Assembly (NCBI GenBank): GCA_019322435.1 | Contig: JAHWIR010000004.1 | Span: 61,890 to 125,889 of the forward strand | Direction of reading: 5' to 3' | DNA: 64,000 bases | Source of the DNA: Candidatus Woesearchaeota archaeon | GTDB taxonomy: Archaea; Nanobdellota; Nanobdellia; Woesearchaeales; WJKL01 | Part shown: positions 17,580-25,028 of the stretch, one piece after another | Layout: every line of letters begins with the position of its first letter | Numbering within the stretch: position 1 is the stretch's first letter | Notes under the pieces: generated by a model | The model's input: only the letters and a program-made list of their open reading frames with translations | The model's database searches: none | Told to the model about the DNA's origin: nothing | Position numbers and translations under genes: made by a program

Positions 17580-17870
17580 TTATTTTCTCAAATGTAATAA
17601 TTTCTTATACCTATTTACCATAAATGTAACAACAGTGCTTGCCAATGTTATACCAATTGTCCAATTCAATAATGTTCTGAACAATTGTTCCCATCCAAAA
17701 TAAGCATATAAAGAAAAAGCAGCTATTATTCCGATTAATAGTTCAACTGTAAGAAGCCTTTTTAGAGTATTTACAAATTTTTTAAGTGCATTCCTCTCAT
17801 GCAATTCCTGGGCTTTTGCTTTAATAGAAGCCTTCTTCAGAATATCTTCCCACTTACTACCTCTTGCCAT
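17580..17870 (-). CDS. two-helix membrane protein
   Basis: Unrecognised 96-residue protein. A basic amphipathic N-terminal 40 residues precedes two membrane helices, about 42-58 (VELLIGIIAAFSLYAYF) and 66-85, with a basic C terminus (RYKKLLHLRK). GGAGTAGAAG directly before the ATG is a good ribosome site, and the gene starts three bases after the preceding stop. It is the last gene of the 19.9-17.6 kb operon of membrane proteins. Confidence 0.6.
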   Translation of the reverse strand: MARGSKWEDILKKASIKAKAQELHERNALKKFVNTLKRLLTVELLIGIIAAFSLYAYFGWEQLFRTLLNWTIGITLASTVVTFMVNRYKKLLHLRK

Positions 17871-17873
17871 CTT

Positions 17874-18512
17874 CTACTCCATTACATTGTACCACTGTAA
17901 TAAAAACCTGTCGGTTGCCTTGACCAATTCCCAATCCTTTCCAATAATCTCAACACAATTCTCCTTAAGATTGACCTCTCCTTCACCTTCACCTTGTTTC
18001 ATATAGATAACAGCCTTGTCTTTGTTCTCGCATGTCACTATTGGCCTGTTTTCGCAAGCAGATGTCAAATTCTTGCTGCAGGCAGCTATTGGCTTTATCT
18101 CCATGCCTTTTGCAAGATTCAAGCTCAGCTCAGCAATCGATAAAGTAACATATGTATAGCTTTTCTCATCAGGATCAAAAGTAAGATAAACCTCTGGCTC
18201 TTCAAGCTGCCAATTGATCTCCCCTATAATAGATATATCCTCTAGCTCTCTTGGTGCAAAATGAAGAGGTATGTCAAGGATAGTATCTCCGTCTCTTGCT
18301 ACTTGAGTATACCACAGATTATCAAAATAAATAAAAGAATAGCCGTTATAGACATAATTTACATCACTCTCTTCTCCTTCTAGATTCCTCCTGTGCAGTT
18401 CATCTATGGTTAGAGCAGACGGACTGTAAAAAAACCTGGCCAAAAAACTTAATGCAAATGCTCCTACAATCAGTGCGATGAACACTAAAATCCTTTTTGC
18501 GTTTCTATCCAT
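17874..18512 (-). CDS. membrane-anchored extracytoplasmic protein, paralogue A
   Basis: About 212 residues: one N-terminal membrane helix (about 8-28), then a soluble domain. It resembles the product of 19362: both have a YSF-x(n)-W strand after the anchor, a PxEVEN/PRELED-like turn before an IS strand, an acidic C-x(n)-C region (CENRPIVTCENKD) and a final strand-helix with DRxxxxW/E. The core holds four cysteines. I start at 18512, two bases after the previous stop. No enzymatic motif is seen. Confidence 0.55.
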   Translation of the reverse strand: MDRNAKRILVFIALIVGAFALSFLARFFYSPSALTIDELHRRNLEGEESDVNYVYNGYSFIYFDNLWYTQVARDGDTILDIPLHFAPRELEDISIIGEINWQLEEPEVYLTFDPDEKSYTYVTLSIAELSLNLAKGMEIKPIAACSKNLTSACENRPIVTCENKDKAVIYMKQGEGEGEVNLKENCVEIIGKDWELVKATDRFLLQWYNVME

Positions 18513-18513
18513 C

Positions 18514-19239
18514 TTATTCTTCTGTTCCAATCAAATCATTTAACCCTGAAAATAAAGTATCTTTTATACCAGATTCTTCTTTTTCTTCTTCTGGCTCTTC
18601 TTCAGAAGGTTCTTCTAACAGTTTATTGATCAATCCCTTTATCTTGCCAAAAATACTAGAATCAGATTTTTCTTCAGGAGCTTCTTCTTCAACAGCCTCT
18701 TCAGCAGCAGGCTCTTCAACAGCTTCTTCAGGCTCCTCTTCTTCCTCTTCTAATCCAGCTTCTTCACTTAGTTTCTGCAACAACTCCTTATTAGTCAACT
18801 CTTCTTCTACAACTTCATCAACTTCTTCTACAGCAGCTCCTGTCGGATTTCTCATTGACAGTTTAGCTCCAATAAAAATAAGCAGAATAACTCCCACCAC
18901 AATGCCAGCGATTATTGCTCCTTTTTTAACCAGTTCTTTGGTATCGGGTTTTTCTCCTTCTGGAGCAGCTTCTCCTGCTCCTCCTTCTCCTTCTGAAGCT
19001 TCTCCCCCACCTTCTACATCAACAACCTGAACCCCTTCTTCTGGCTTCTTATCATCTAATATCTTCTTGATTATATCTATCTTTACCTTATTCTCAATCT
19101 GGGATTTGTCTTCTGGTTTAGCCTCTCCTTCTGGTTTTGCTTCTCCTTCTTTAGGAGCTTCACCTTCTGGCTTGGCTTCTTCAGGTTTTGCTTCTTCTGG
19201 CTTGGCTTCACCTTCTGGTTTTTTCTCTTCTTCTGCCAT
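18514..19239 (-). CDS. acidic proline/glutamate-rich single-pass membrane protein
   Basis: About 241 residues of very skewed composition. The N-terminal 85 residues are repeats of KPE/EAKPE/GEAK type, followed by an acidic linker, one membrane helix (AIIAGIVVGVILLIFIGAKL) and a second acidic, E/P-rich C-terminal half. No folded domain is recognisable. Gene order and shared anchoring suggest a complex with the two flanking paralogues. The ATG at 19239 follows a hairpin-rich leader; an ATG at 19263 is in frame. Confidence 0.55.
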   Translation of the reverse strand: MAEEEKKPEGEAKPEEAKPEEAKPEGEAPKEGEAKPEGEAKPEDKSQIENKVKIDIIKKILDDKKPEEGVQVVDVEGGGEASEGEGGAGEAAPEGEKPDTKELVKKGAIIAGIVVGVILLIFIGAKLSMRNPTGAAVEEVDEVVEEELTNKELLQKLSEEAGLEEEEEEPEEAVEEPAAEEAVEEEAPEEKSDSSIFGKIKGLINKLLEEPSEEEPEEEKEESGIKDTLFSGLNDLIGTEE

Positions 19240-19261
19240 TGTTAAAAATTTATTTTGTTTC

Positions 19262-19325
19262 AAATCATAAGATTTGAAGCCACGGAAGCTTTGCTTCCTT
19301 TGTAATCTTGTTGGCTTTTGCCAAC
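19262..19325 (-). other. three consecutive short hairpins in the leader of the acidic protein
   Basis: AAATC-ATAA-GATTT (19262-19275), GGAAGC-TTT-GCTTCC (19284-19298) and GTTGGC-TTTT-GCCAAC (19310-19325). They lie between the stop of the gene at 19362 and the start at 19239, so they may terminate the former or structure the leader of the latter. Confidence 0.5.
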
Positions 19326-19361
19326 ATATTTTAATTATATAAGTATAAGATTATAAAAATT

Positions 19362-19928
19362 TTATCTTATAATCCCTACCATCTCATAAACTATCCTGTC
19401 TTTTATCCTAAGGATATCCATCTCATTTTTTGCTTCAACAATTATACAGCTGTTCACTTCATCAATTTTAGTGATATTTGATTCCTTAAAATAGATAACA
19501 GGCACAAATGCACTGGCATCCTCGCAGTCTATTACAGGCATATTAAACTCATTCTCATCAGTCAATCCTATTAATACATATGTATTAGATATCTTAGCTA
19601 AACTCCCTTGCATCTGGTATTGGGCAAGAGCTATTGCTTCTGCATATTTATCTTCCAGATCAGAAGTTGTATCAATCTCCACCTTGTTTTTCAAAAGACC
19701 GAGATCAAAACTAATATTGATATTTTCAACCTCTGCTGGAAAAAAATTAAAATTCAGTTCCTTCCCATCAACCCTGACTGTCCATTCCCTGCCTTTTCTT
19801 AAAAAAGAATAATCATTATAATCAACCTTCTCTCCGCCATCTTTTCCAAACATATAGCCAATAACGCTAGTGACCATGATAAAAACAATAAACAAAGACA
19901 CTATCAGCCTTTTCCTTTCCTCTTTCAT
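19362..19928 (-). CDS. membrane-anchored extracytoplasmic protein, paralogue B
   Basis: 188 residues: N-terminal anchor (KRLIVSLFIVFIMVTSVIGY) and a soluble domain with the same order of elements as the product of 17874 (see there), including the DCEDASAFVPVIYF and NSCIIVEA cysteine strands. The start at 19928 is chosen because an in-frame ATG at 19979 lies within a TATA-like element, and TTTTTAAAG at 19950-19958 sits 26 bases from 19928. Function unknown. Confidence 0.55.
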   Translation of the reverse strand: MKEERKRLIVSLFIVFIMVTSVIGYMFGKDGGEKVDYNDYSFLRKGREWTVRVDGKELNFNFFPAEVENINISFDLGLLKNKVEIDTTSDLEDKYAEAIALAQYQMQGSLAKISNTYVLIGLTDENEFNMPVIDCEDASAFVPVIYFKESNITKIDEVNSCIIVEAKNEMDILRIKDRIVYEMVGIIR

Positions 19929-19990
19929 AATATCAAGCAACTTAATTTTCTTTAAAAATTTATCTAAAAAACATAACATTTATATAATAC

Positions 19991-20060
19991 TACATACTTA
20001 GTAAGCATAAATAATATAAATTGTACAAAATTGTATAAAAGTATGTAAAAGTATGTAACA
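19991..20060. promoter_or_regulatory. tandem decamer operator before the small RHH gene
   Basis: Four adjacent 10-base units at 20021-20060: TTGTACAAAA, TTGTATAAAA, GTATGTAAAA, GTATGTAACA. An inverted TACATAC lies at 19991-19997. Ten-base phasing places the units on one face of the helix, as expected for cooperative binding by ribbon-helix-helix dimers. The block lies between the divergent genes at 19928 and 20073. Confidence 0.6.
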
Positions 20061-20072
20061 GGTTAAAAAACA

Positions 20073-20213
20073 GTGAAAGAGCGTATAACAGTAACAATTG
20101 ACAAAGAACTTCTAAATTGGATAGATAAAAAAGTAGATGAAAAAATCTTTGCTAATCGTTCTCATGGTCTTGAATTCCTCATAAAAAGAGCTATGGAGGG
20201 TGAGAAGAAATGA
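20073..20213 (+). CDS. 46-residue ribbon-helix-helix repressor (GTG start)
   Basis: A short gene encoding KERITVTIDKELLNWI (beta strand and first helix) and ANRSHGLEFLIKRAM (second helix), the CopG/MetJ-like fold; dimers insert the N-terminal strand into DNA. The GTG start follows the tandem-decamer operator by 12 bases. The stop overlaps the ABC ATPase start (ATGA), so it very probably autoregulates the whole ABC operon. Confidence 0.75.
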   Translation: MKERITVTIDKELLNWIDKKVDEKIFANRSHGLEFLIKRAMEGEKK

Positions 20214-20908
20214 CAGCTCCTACAATAATTAAGATAGTAGATGTATGGAAGACATACAAGATGGGAGAAGTAGAAGTCCATGCTCTTAGAGGAATGAACT
20301 TTGAAATAAAAGATGGTGAATTCGTAGCAATAATGGGTCCGTCTGGTTCTGGAAAATCAACTGCAGTGAACATGGTAGGCGCCCTAGATATCCCGACAAA
20401 AGGAAAGATCTATCTGGACAGGAAAGACATCTCAAAACTTGGAGAATCAGAGCTTGCCCAGATAAGGGGAAGAAGAATTGGCTTTATTTTCCAGCAGTTC
20501 AACCTTATCCCTACATTGACAGCCAAAGAAAACATAACCCTTCCAATGATCTTCCAGGGAACTGCTGCAAACAAGAGAATAAAAAGAGCAGAAAAACTGC
20601 TTAGAATGGTTGGACTGGAGGACAGGATGGATCACAAACCAACAGAACTTTCAGGAGGCCAGCAGCAAAGAGTTGCTATTGCCAGGGCTATTGCCAATGA
20701 CCCGGAAGTTATCCTGGCAGATGAGCCAACAGGAAACCTTGATTCAAAAACAGGCAAGCTGGTCCTGGAATTCCTATGTGGGCTTAACAAAAAAGAAGGC
20801 AAAACAATCATCATGGTCACACATGACAAAAATCTTGCAAAATGCGCTCAAAGAATCGAGCATCTAAAAGATGGGATTATAATCAAAACAACAGGTGGTA
20901 AAAAATGA
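20210..20908 (+). CDS. ABC transporter ATPase, MacB/LolD type
   Basis: 232 residues with Walker A GPSGSGKST near 45, Q-loop FIFQQFNLIPTLTA, signature LSGGQQQRVAIARA, Walker B VILADEPTGNLDS and H-loop MVTHD. The close fit to MacB/LolD ATPases agrees with two FtsX/MacB-like permeases downstream. It energises a mechanotransmission-type system, not a simple importer. Overlaps neighbours by ATGA on both sides. Confidence 0.93.
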   Translation: MTAPTIIKIVDVWKTYKMGEVEVHALRGMNFEIKDGEFVAIMGPSGSGKSTAVNMVGALDIPTKGKIYLDRKDISKLGESELAQIRGRRIGFIFQQFNLIPTLTAKENITLPMIFQGTAANKRIKRAEKLLRMVGLEDRMDHKPTELSGGQQQRVAIARAIANDPEVILADEPTGNLDSKTGKLVLEFLCGLNKKEGKTIIMVTHDKNLAKCAQRIEHLKDGIIIKTTGGKK

Positions 20909-22167
20909 AAACAAATAGAAAATTAATAACATGGGCTTTATGCCTAACTATAGTATTAAGCCTTGTTCCATTAGTATACGGAGCAATAGCAGACTCTGCA
21001 AAACTGCAGGTAACCCTGATAAGTCAGGAGCCGGATCCAGCAGAGCCAGGAGGGATTCTTGATGTAAGGTTCAAAGTTGAGAACATGGGAGGGGGAGGCA
21101 CAGATAATATCATATTTGAGATCCTTCCAGGATATCCTTTCTCCTTATATACTGGAAGCGCTGCAAAGAGTCTTGGCTCTATGCAGGCCTATCAGAACGG
21201 AGAAGAAGGAATCATTGTCCACTACAAGCTCAGAGTTGATGAAAGCGCTGTAGAAGGAAATAATCTTATTGATATAAGATACAAATTTGGAGAGCTGTCT
21301 AGTCAATGGAACTATGTTAGGGACTTTGTATTAAGAGTCAGAACAGAAGATATTGTTTTGCTGATTGATGATATCTCATCTATTCCTGAGATAATACCAC
21401 CTGGTCAAAGAGCAAAACTGAAATTAACAATAAAAAATCTTGCTGACTCTCTGGTAAAGGACATCAAAATAAAGCTTGACATAAGCTCTGATTCAATACC
21501 ATTTGTTCCGATAAGGTCAACAACAGAGAAAAAGATCTATCAGATTGCTTCCAAAGACGAGACAATACTTATATTTGATATAATGGCAATGGCTGATGCA
21601 GATTCACAGGCCTACAAAGTGCCCTTAGATATCTCTTACTATGATGAAGCTGGAACAAGCTATGAAAAAAGCGATATCATCAGCCTTATAGTTGGGGACA
21701 AGCCAGACATGTACATCGGAGTAGACAGCTCAGAGATATACGGGGGGAACAAAGGAGGAAAAGTAACAGTAAGATTCGTAAACAAAGGGGTTACTGACAT
21801 AAAATTCCTTAATATAAGATTAAAGGAATCAGAAGACTACGAGATCATCTCTCCTGCAGAAGTATACATAGGAAATGTTGATTCAGATGACTATGAAACA
21901 GCAGACTATGACCTGTATGTCAAGACCAGAGAAGACATAGTAAATCTTCCTTTAGTTGTAGAATACATGGATGCTAATAACAACAAATATTCCTCAGTTG
22001 AAAGCCTGGAGTTAAGGCAATACTCTTCTTCAGAAGCCAAGAAATACGGCTTGGCAAAAGAAAGAGGGATTGGTGGAGCAATAATGTTCCTGATTGTTGT
22101 AGGCGGCCTTGGAATATACATCTGGAGGCAGAAGAAAAAAGGCAAGAAGATATTTGGAAAGTGGTAG
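20905..22167 (+). CDS. exported CARDB/S-layer-like protein with C-terminal anchor
   Basis: 420 residues: signal peptide (LITWALCLTIVLSLVPLVYG), three tandem beta-sandwich repeats of the CARDB/NEW3 kind, each with a VENMGGGGTD/IKNLADSL/FVNKGVTD-type turn (near 58, 164 and 285), and a C-terminal membrane helix (GAIMFLIVVGGLGIYIW) with a basic tail. Such proteins sit beside MacB-like transporters in many archaea and may act as the extracytoplasmic component. Stop at 22167 is followed by a hairpin. Confidence 0.8.
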   Translation: MKTNRKLITWALCLTIVLSLVPLVYGAIADSAKLQVTLISQEPDPAEPGGILDVRFKVENMGGGGTDNIIFEILPGYPFSLYTGSAAKSLGSMQAYQNGEEGIIVHYKLRVDESAVEGNNLIDIRYKFGELSSQWNYVRDFVLRVRTEDIVLLIDDISSIPEIIPPGQRAKLKLTIKNLADSLVKDIKIKLDISSDSIPFVPIRSTTEKKIYQIASKDETILIFDIMAMADADSQAYKVPLDISYYDEAGTSYEKSDIISLIVGDKPDMYIGVDSSEIYGGNKGGKVTVRFVNKGVTDIKFLNIRLKESEDYEIISPAEVYIGNVDSDDYETADYDLYVKTREDIVNLPLVVEYMDANNNKYSSVESLELRQYSSSEAKKYGLAKERGIGGAIMFLIVVGGLGIYIWRQKKKGKKIFGKW

Positions 22168-22187
22168 GCTAAATTCATATTTTTTAC

Positions 22188-22239
22188 GGAGGACTCTTGG
22201 AAGATGGGGTCAGAACGGGAAAGTTTTCCAGGAGCCTCC
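22188..22239 (+). terminator. long imperfect hairpin within the ABC operon
   Basis: GGAGGACTCTTGGAAGA pairs with TTTTCCAGGAGCCTCC (one bulge), loop about 19 bases, followed by TTTTCTTATTTTG. It looks like an intrinsic terminator or attenuator between the CARDB gene and the first permease, and would lower permease expression relative to the upstream genes. Confidence 0.55.
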
Positions 22240-22262
22240 TTTTCTTATTTTGAAATGGAAAA

Positions 22263-23480
22263 ATGATAAAGGATTACCTGAAATACTCGCTAAGCAACCT
22301 AACGCATAGAAAGATAAGGTCCTGGCTTACTATGATTGGAATATTCATAGGAATAGCTTCAGTTGTAGCTCTGATCGGCCTGGGTGAAGGCCTTAGGGAA
22401 ACAATAAATGCTCAATTTGGATTCTTAGGAACAGATATTCTGTCTGTAACAGCCTCAGGCGGGTTTGGTCCTCCTGGAACAGGTGTTGTTGACCCGTTAA
22501 CAAATAAAGAATTAGATGCAATAGAAGATGTTCAGGGAGTTATTGGAGCAGCAGGAAGGATCATGGAGTCTGGAAAGCTTGCTTTTAATGATCAAGTGGG
22601 TTTTGGCTACGCAGTAAGCATGCCTGATGGAGAAGATAGGGATGTTATGGAGCATCTGATGAACATGGAAGCTGGAAAAGGAAGGCTTTTAGAAGATGGA
22701 GAATCCGGCTCTACTTTCTTAGGTGCAAATTTTGCAGAAGAAGACAATGGATTTGGAAAAGCCATACTGCCTGGAGCAAAAGTAGAGATTTTAGATGAAG
22801 AATTCAAAGTAATAGGAATAATGGAAAAAAAAGGAAACCTCCAATTAGATAATGCTGTTTTCCTTAATGAAGATGATTTAAGGAATCTGGTTGGCCGTCC
22901 TGATGATGAATATGATATAATTGCTGTAAGATTCGATGAAAATGTGGATGTAGAAAAGATACAATCTGATATTGAAAGAAAAATAAGGAAAATAAGAGAT
23001 ATTAAAGAAGGTGAAGAGGATTTTTCAGTAGATACCCCTCAATCAATTATTGAAAGTGTAAATAACATTCTGCTCGGAATTCAAATCTTTGTTTATATTA
23101 TTGCAGGAATTTCTCTTTTGGTTGGCGGGATTGGAATAATGAACACAATGTACACCGCTGTTGTTGAAAGAACAAAAGAAGTAGGTATAATGAAGTCAAT
23201 AGGAGCAAAGAATTCAACAATATTCACGTTATTTTTCATAGAATCAGGATTCCTAGGAACAGTCGGAGGAATAATAGGGGCTATCCTAGGTTATCTGATT
23301 GCAACAGGACTTTCAGCTGTTGGGAGATTGGTTCTTGGCTCTAACTTGATATCAGCTCACTTCACTCCTCAACTGATAATAGGGGCATTGTTATTTTCAT
23401 TTATTTTAGGTTCATTTTTCGGAACCCTTCCAGCTGTAAGAGCAGCACAACTTAACCCAGTAGACGCTTTAAGAAAATGA
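22263..23480 (+). CDS. MacB-like permease 1
   Basis: 405 residues with FtsX/MacB topology: helix one near 20-40 (SWLTMIGIFIGIASVVALIGL), a large outer MacB_PCD-like domain (about 45-270), then three helices including VGGIGIMNTMYTAVVERTKEVG, the conserved cytoplasmic coupling region. Ends with AAQLNPVDALRK, typical of the family. Partner of the ATPase at 20210 and about 35-40 percent similar by eye to the next gene. Confidence 0.9.
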   Translation: MIKDYLKYSLSNLTHRKIRSWLTMIGIFIGIASVVALIGLGEGLRETINAQFGFLGTDILSVTASGGFGPPGTGVVDPLTNKELDAIEDVQGVIGAAGRIMESGKLAFNDQVGFGYAVSMPDGEDRDVMEHLMNMEAGKGRLLEDGESGSTFLGANFAEEDNGFGKAILPGAKVEILDEEFKVIGIMEKKGNLQLDNAVFLNEDDLRNLVGRPDDEYDIIAVRFDENVDVEKIQSDIERKIRKIRDIKEGEEDFSVDTPQSIIESVNNILLGIQIFVYIIAGISLLVGGIGIMNTMYTAVVERTKEVGIMKSIGAKNSTIFTLFFIESGFLGTVGGIIGAILGYLIATGLSAVGRLVLGSNLISAHFTPQLIIGALLFSFILGSFFGTLPAVRAAQLNPVDALRK

Positions 23481-23540
23481 AATTTTCTTAAAGTCAAGAG
23501 ACGAGTGAAACGATGTCGAAATTACTTTGAGGAAATAATC
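23481..23540 (+). other. imperfect hairpin between the two permease genes
   Basis: ATTTTCTTAAAGT and ACTTTGAGGAAAT form an outer stem, and GACGAGTG..CGATGTC an inner one, filling nearly all of the 62-base gap. It may be an RNA processing or attenuation element. Confidence 0.4.
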
Positions 23541-23542
23541 AC

Positions 23543-24760
23543 ATGAAAGACCTATTAAAATACGCAATCTCAAACTTATGGGATAGAAAAGCAAGAAGTT
23601 TTCTTACAATACTCTCTATATTGATAGGCATAACAGCGATCTTTGCATTGATCAGCTTTGGGCAGGGATTGAATTCTTATATGCTAGAGTTTGGAGAAGA
23701 GATGGGAACAGATAAGATTTTCTTGATGCCTGGCGGAGGATTAGCACAAGCACCTGGAACAAGCAACATACTTTTCTCAGAAGATGATCTGGATTTTATC
23801 AGAAAAGTCAATGGAGTAGAAGAAGCTTCAGGCATGTTTATAGAAAATGGAAGGATCAAATTCAAGGACTACAGGGAAGTTTATACATTTGTTATCGGCC
23901 TTTCAACAGACAGTGAAGAAAAAAGACTAATTGAAGAGATGTTTGGCGGAATAGAGATATTAGAAGGAAGACCCCTAAAAAAAGGAGACACTCTAAAAGC
24001 AACAGCAGGCTATAGTTATACTGTTCCAGACAGGTTGTTCAAAAAAAGAGTTAATATTGGTGATAAAGTAGAAGTCAATGATGTTGAAGTTGAAATAATC
24101 GGGATCTATGAAGAGATTGGCTCTCCTACAGATGATGCTCAGATGTATATCTCCCAGGAAGGATTCATAGAAATATTTGATATAGATGAATATGAATATA
24201 TCTACATAAGAGCTGCTCCTGGCCAGGATCCTAGCGACTTGGCTGAAAAAATAAAAGAAAGATTCAGGAAATATAGAGGGCAAAAAGAAGGAGAAGAAGA
24301 TTTCTCAATACAGACATTTGAAGATGTTCTGCAGACATTCACAGTTGTGATTGGAGTTCTAAACGGAATACTTGTATTGATTGCCCTGATATCTGTCTTT
24401 GTTGCAGCTGTTAATATTGCCAACACAATGTATACATCAATATTAGAAAGAACCCAGGAGATAGGAGTGATGAAGTCAATAGGGGCAAAAAATAGTTTTA
24501 TTTTATTTATCTTCATGGCTGAATCAGGAATTCTTGGCATTGTAGGAGGAGCAGTAGGTGTTATCCTCGGTTATCTGATTGCAAGATTAGGAGGAGCAAT
24601 AGCAGCTGCCCAGGGATTAGGATTCATAAGACCTTCTTTCCCTGCATGGCTTGTAATTGGCTGCTTGTTGTTTGCTTTCTTAGTTGGATCTCTGTCTGGT
24701 TTGATTCCAGCAATACAGGCATCTAAATTAAACCCCGTAGATGCGCTTAGATATGAATGA
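23543..24760 (+). CDS. MacB-like permease 2
   Basis: 405 residues, same length and topology as permease 1: ARSFLTILSILIGITAIFAL first helix, outer domain, then VAAVNIANTMYTSILERTQEIG and a C-terminal QASKLNPVDALRYE. The pair probably forms a heterodimeric permease with two copies of the ATPase. The outer domains differ the most, suggesting distinct partners or cargo contacts. Confidence 0.9.
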   Translation: MKDLLKYAISNLWDRKARSFLTILSILIGITAIFALISFGQGLNSYMLEFGEEMGTDKIFLMPGGGLAQAPGTSNILFSEDDLDFIRKVNGVEEASGMFIENGRIKFKDYREVYTFVIGLSTDSEEKRLIEEMFGGIEILEGRPLKKGDTLKATAGYSYTVPDRLFKKRVNIGDKVEVNDVEVEIIGIYEEIGSPTDDAQMYISQEGFIEIFDIDEYEYIYIRAAPGQDPSDLAEKIKERFRKYRGQKEGEEDFSIQTFEDVLQTFTVVIGVLNGILVLIALISVFVAAVNIANTMYTSILERTQEIGVMKSIGAKNSFILFIFMAESGILGIVGGAVGVILGYLIARLGGAIAAAQGLGFIRPSFPAWLVIGCLLFAFLVGSLSGLIPAIQASKLNPVDALRYE

Positions 24761-24770
24761 TTCTAATAGA

Positions 24771-24829
24771 AATATTTATATATAAGGTTTAACTATATTA
24801 ACCTAATTAATAGGATTAACAGGTTTAAC
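24771..24829 (+). promoter_or_regulatory. promoter and operator of the glycogen operon
   Basis: TATA element ATATTTATATATAAG at 24771-24785. Downstream, at and after the expected start of transcription, lie AGGTTTAAC (24785-24793), inverted TTAACCT (24798-24804), AGGATTAAC (24812-24820) and AGGTTTAAC (24821-24829). Repeats overlapping the initiation site suit a repressor, probably the 65-residue protein encoded next. Confidence 0.6.
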
Positions 24830-24830
24830 C

Positions 24831-25028
24831 ATGACTAATAAGCTTATCAAAGACATGGATGAAGAGACTTGGCGTAGATTTATCGCTTTCTGCAAGTTAA
24901 AAAACATCAAAGCCAATGATCAATTAAAAGAAATTCTAGAAATCTTCCTAGAAAAAAATCTCAATAATCTTCTAAAAGGTAAAAAATCCAGTTTAAGAAC
25001 TAGGAAAGGGGTGAAAAAGAAAACATGA
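24831..25028 (+). CDS. small DNA-binding-like protein at the head of the glycogen operon
   Basis: 65 residues: LIKDMDEETWRRFIAFC, KLKNIKANDQLKEILEIFL, then a basic tail (KGKKSSLRTRKGVKKKT). The order strand-helix-turn-helix and the size resemble ribbon-helix-helix proteins, though the match is weaker than for the gene at 20073. It directly follows repeated AGG(T/A)TTAAC sites and overlaps the glycosyltransferase start by ATGA, so autoregulation of the operon is the simplest reading. Confidence 0.6.
   Translation: MTNKLIKDMDEETWRRFIAFCKLKNIKANDQLKEILEIFLEKNLNNLLKGKKSSLRTRKGVKKKT

Noticed and set aside
18497..19030. A 177-residue serine-rich plus-strand frame
   Set aside because: It is the reverse of the Glu/Pro-rich repeats of the acidic membrane protein; GAA/GAG codons read backwards give Ser/Phe/Leu. 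The minus frame has a membrane helix and coupled starts.
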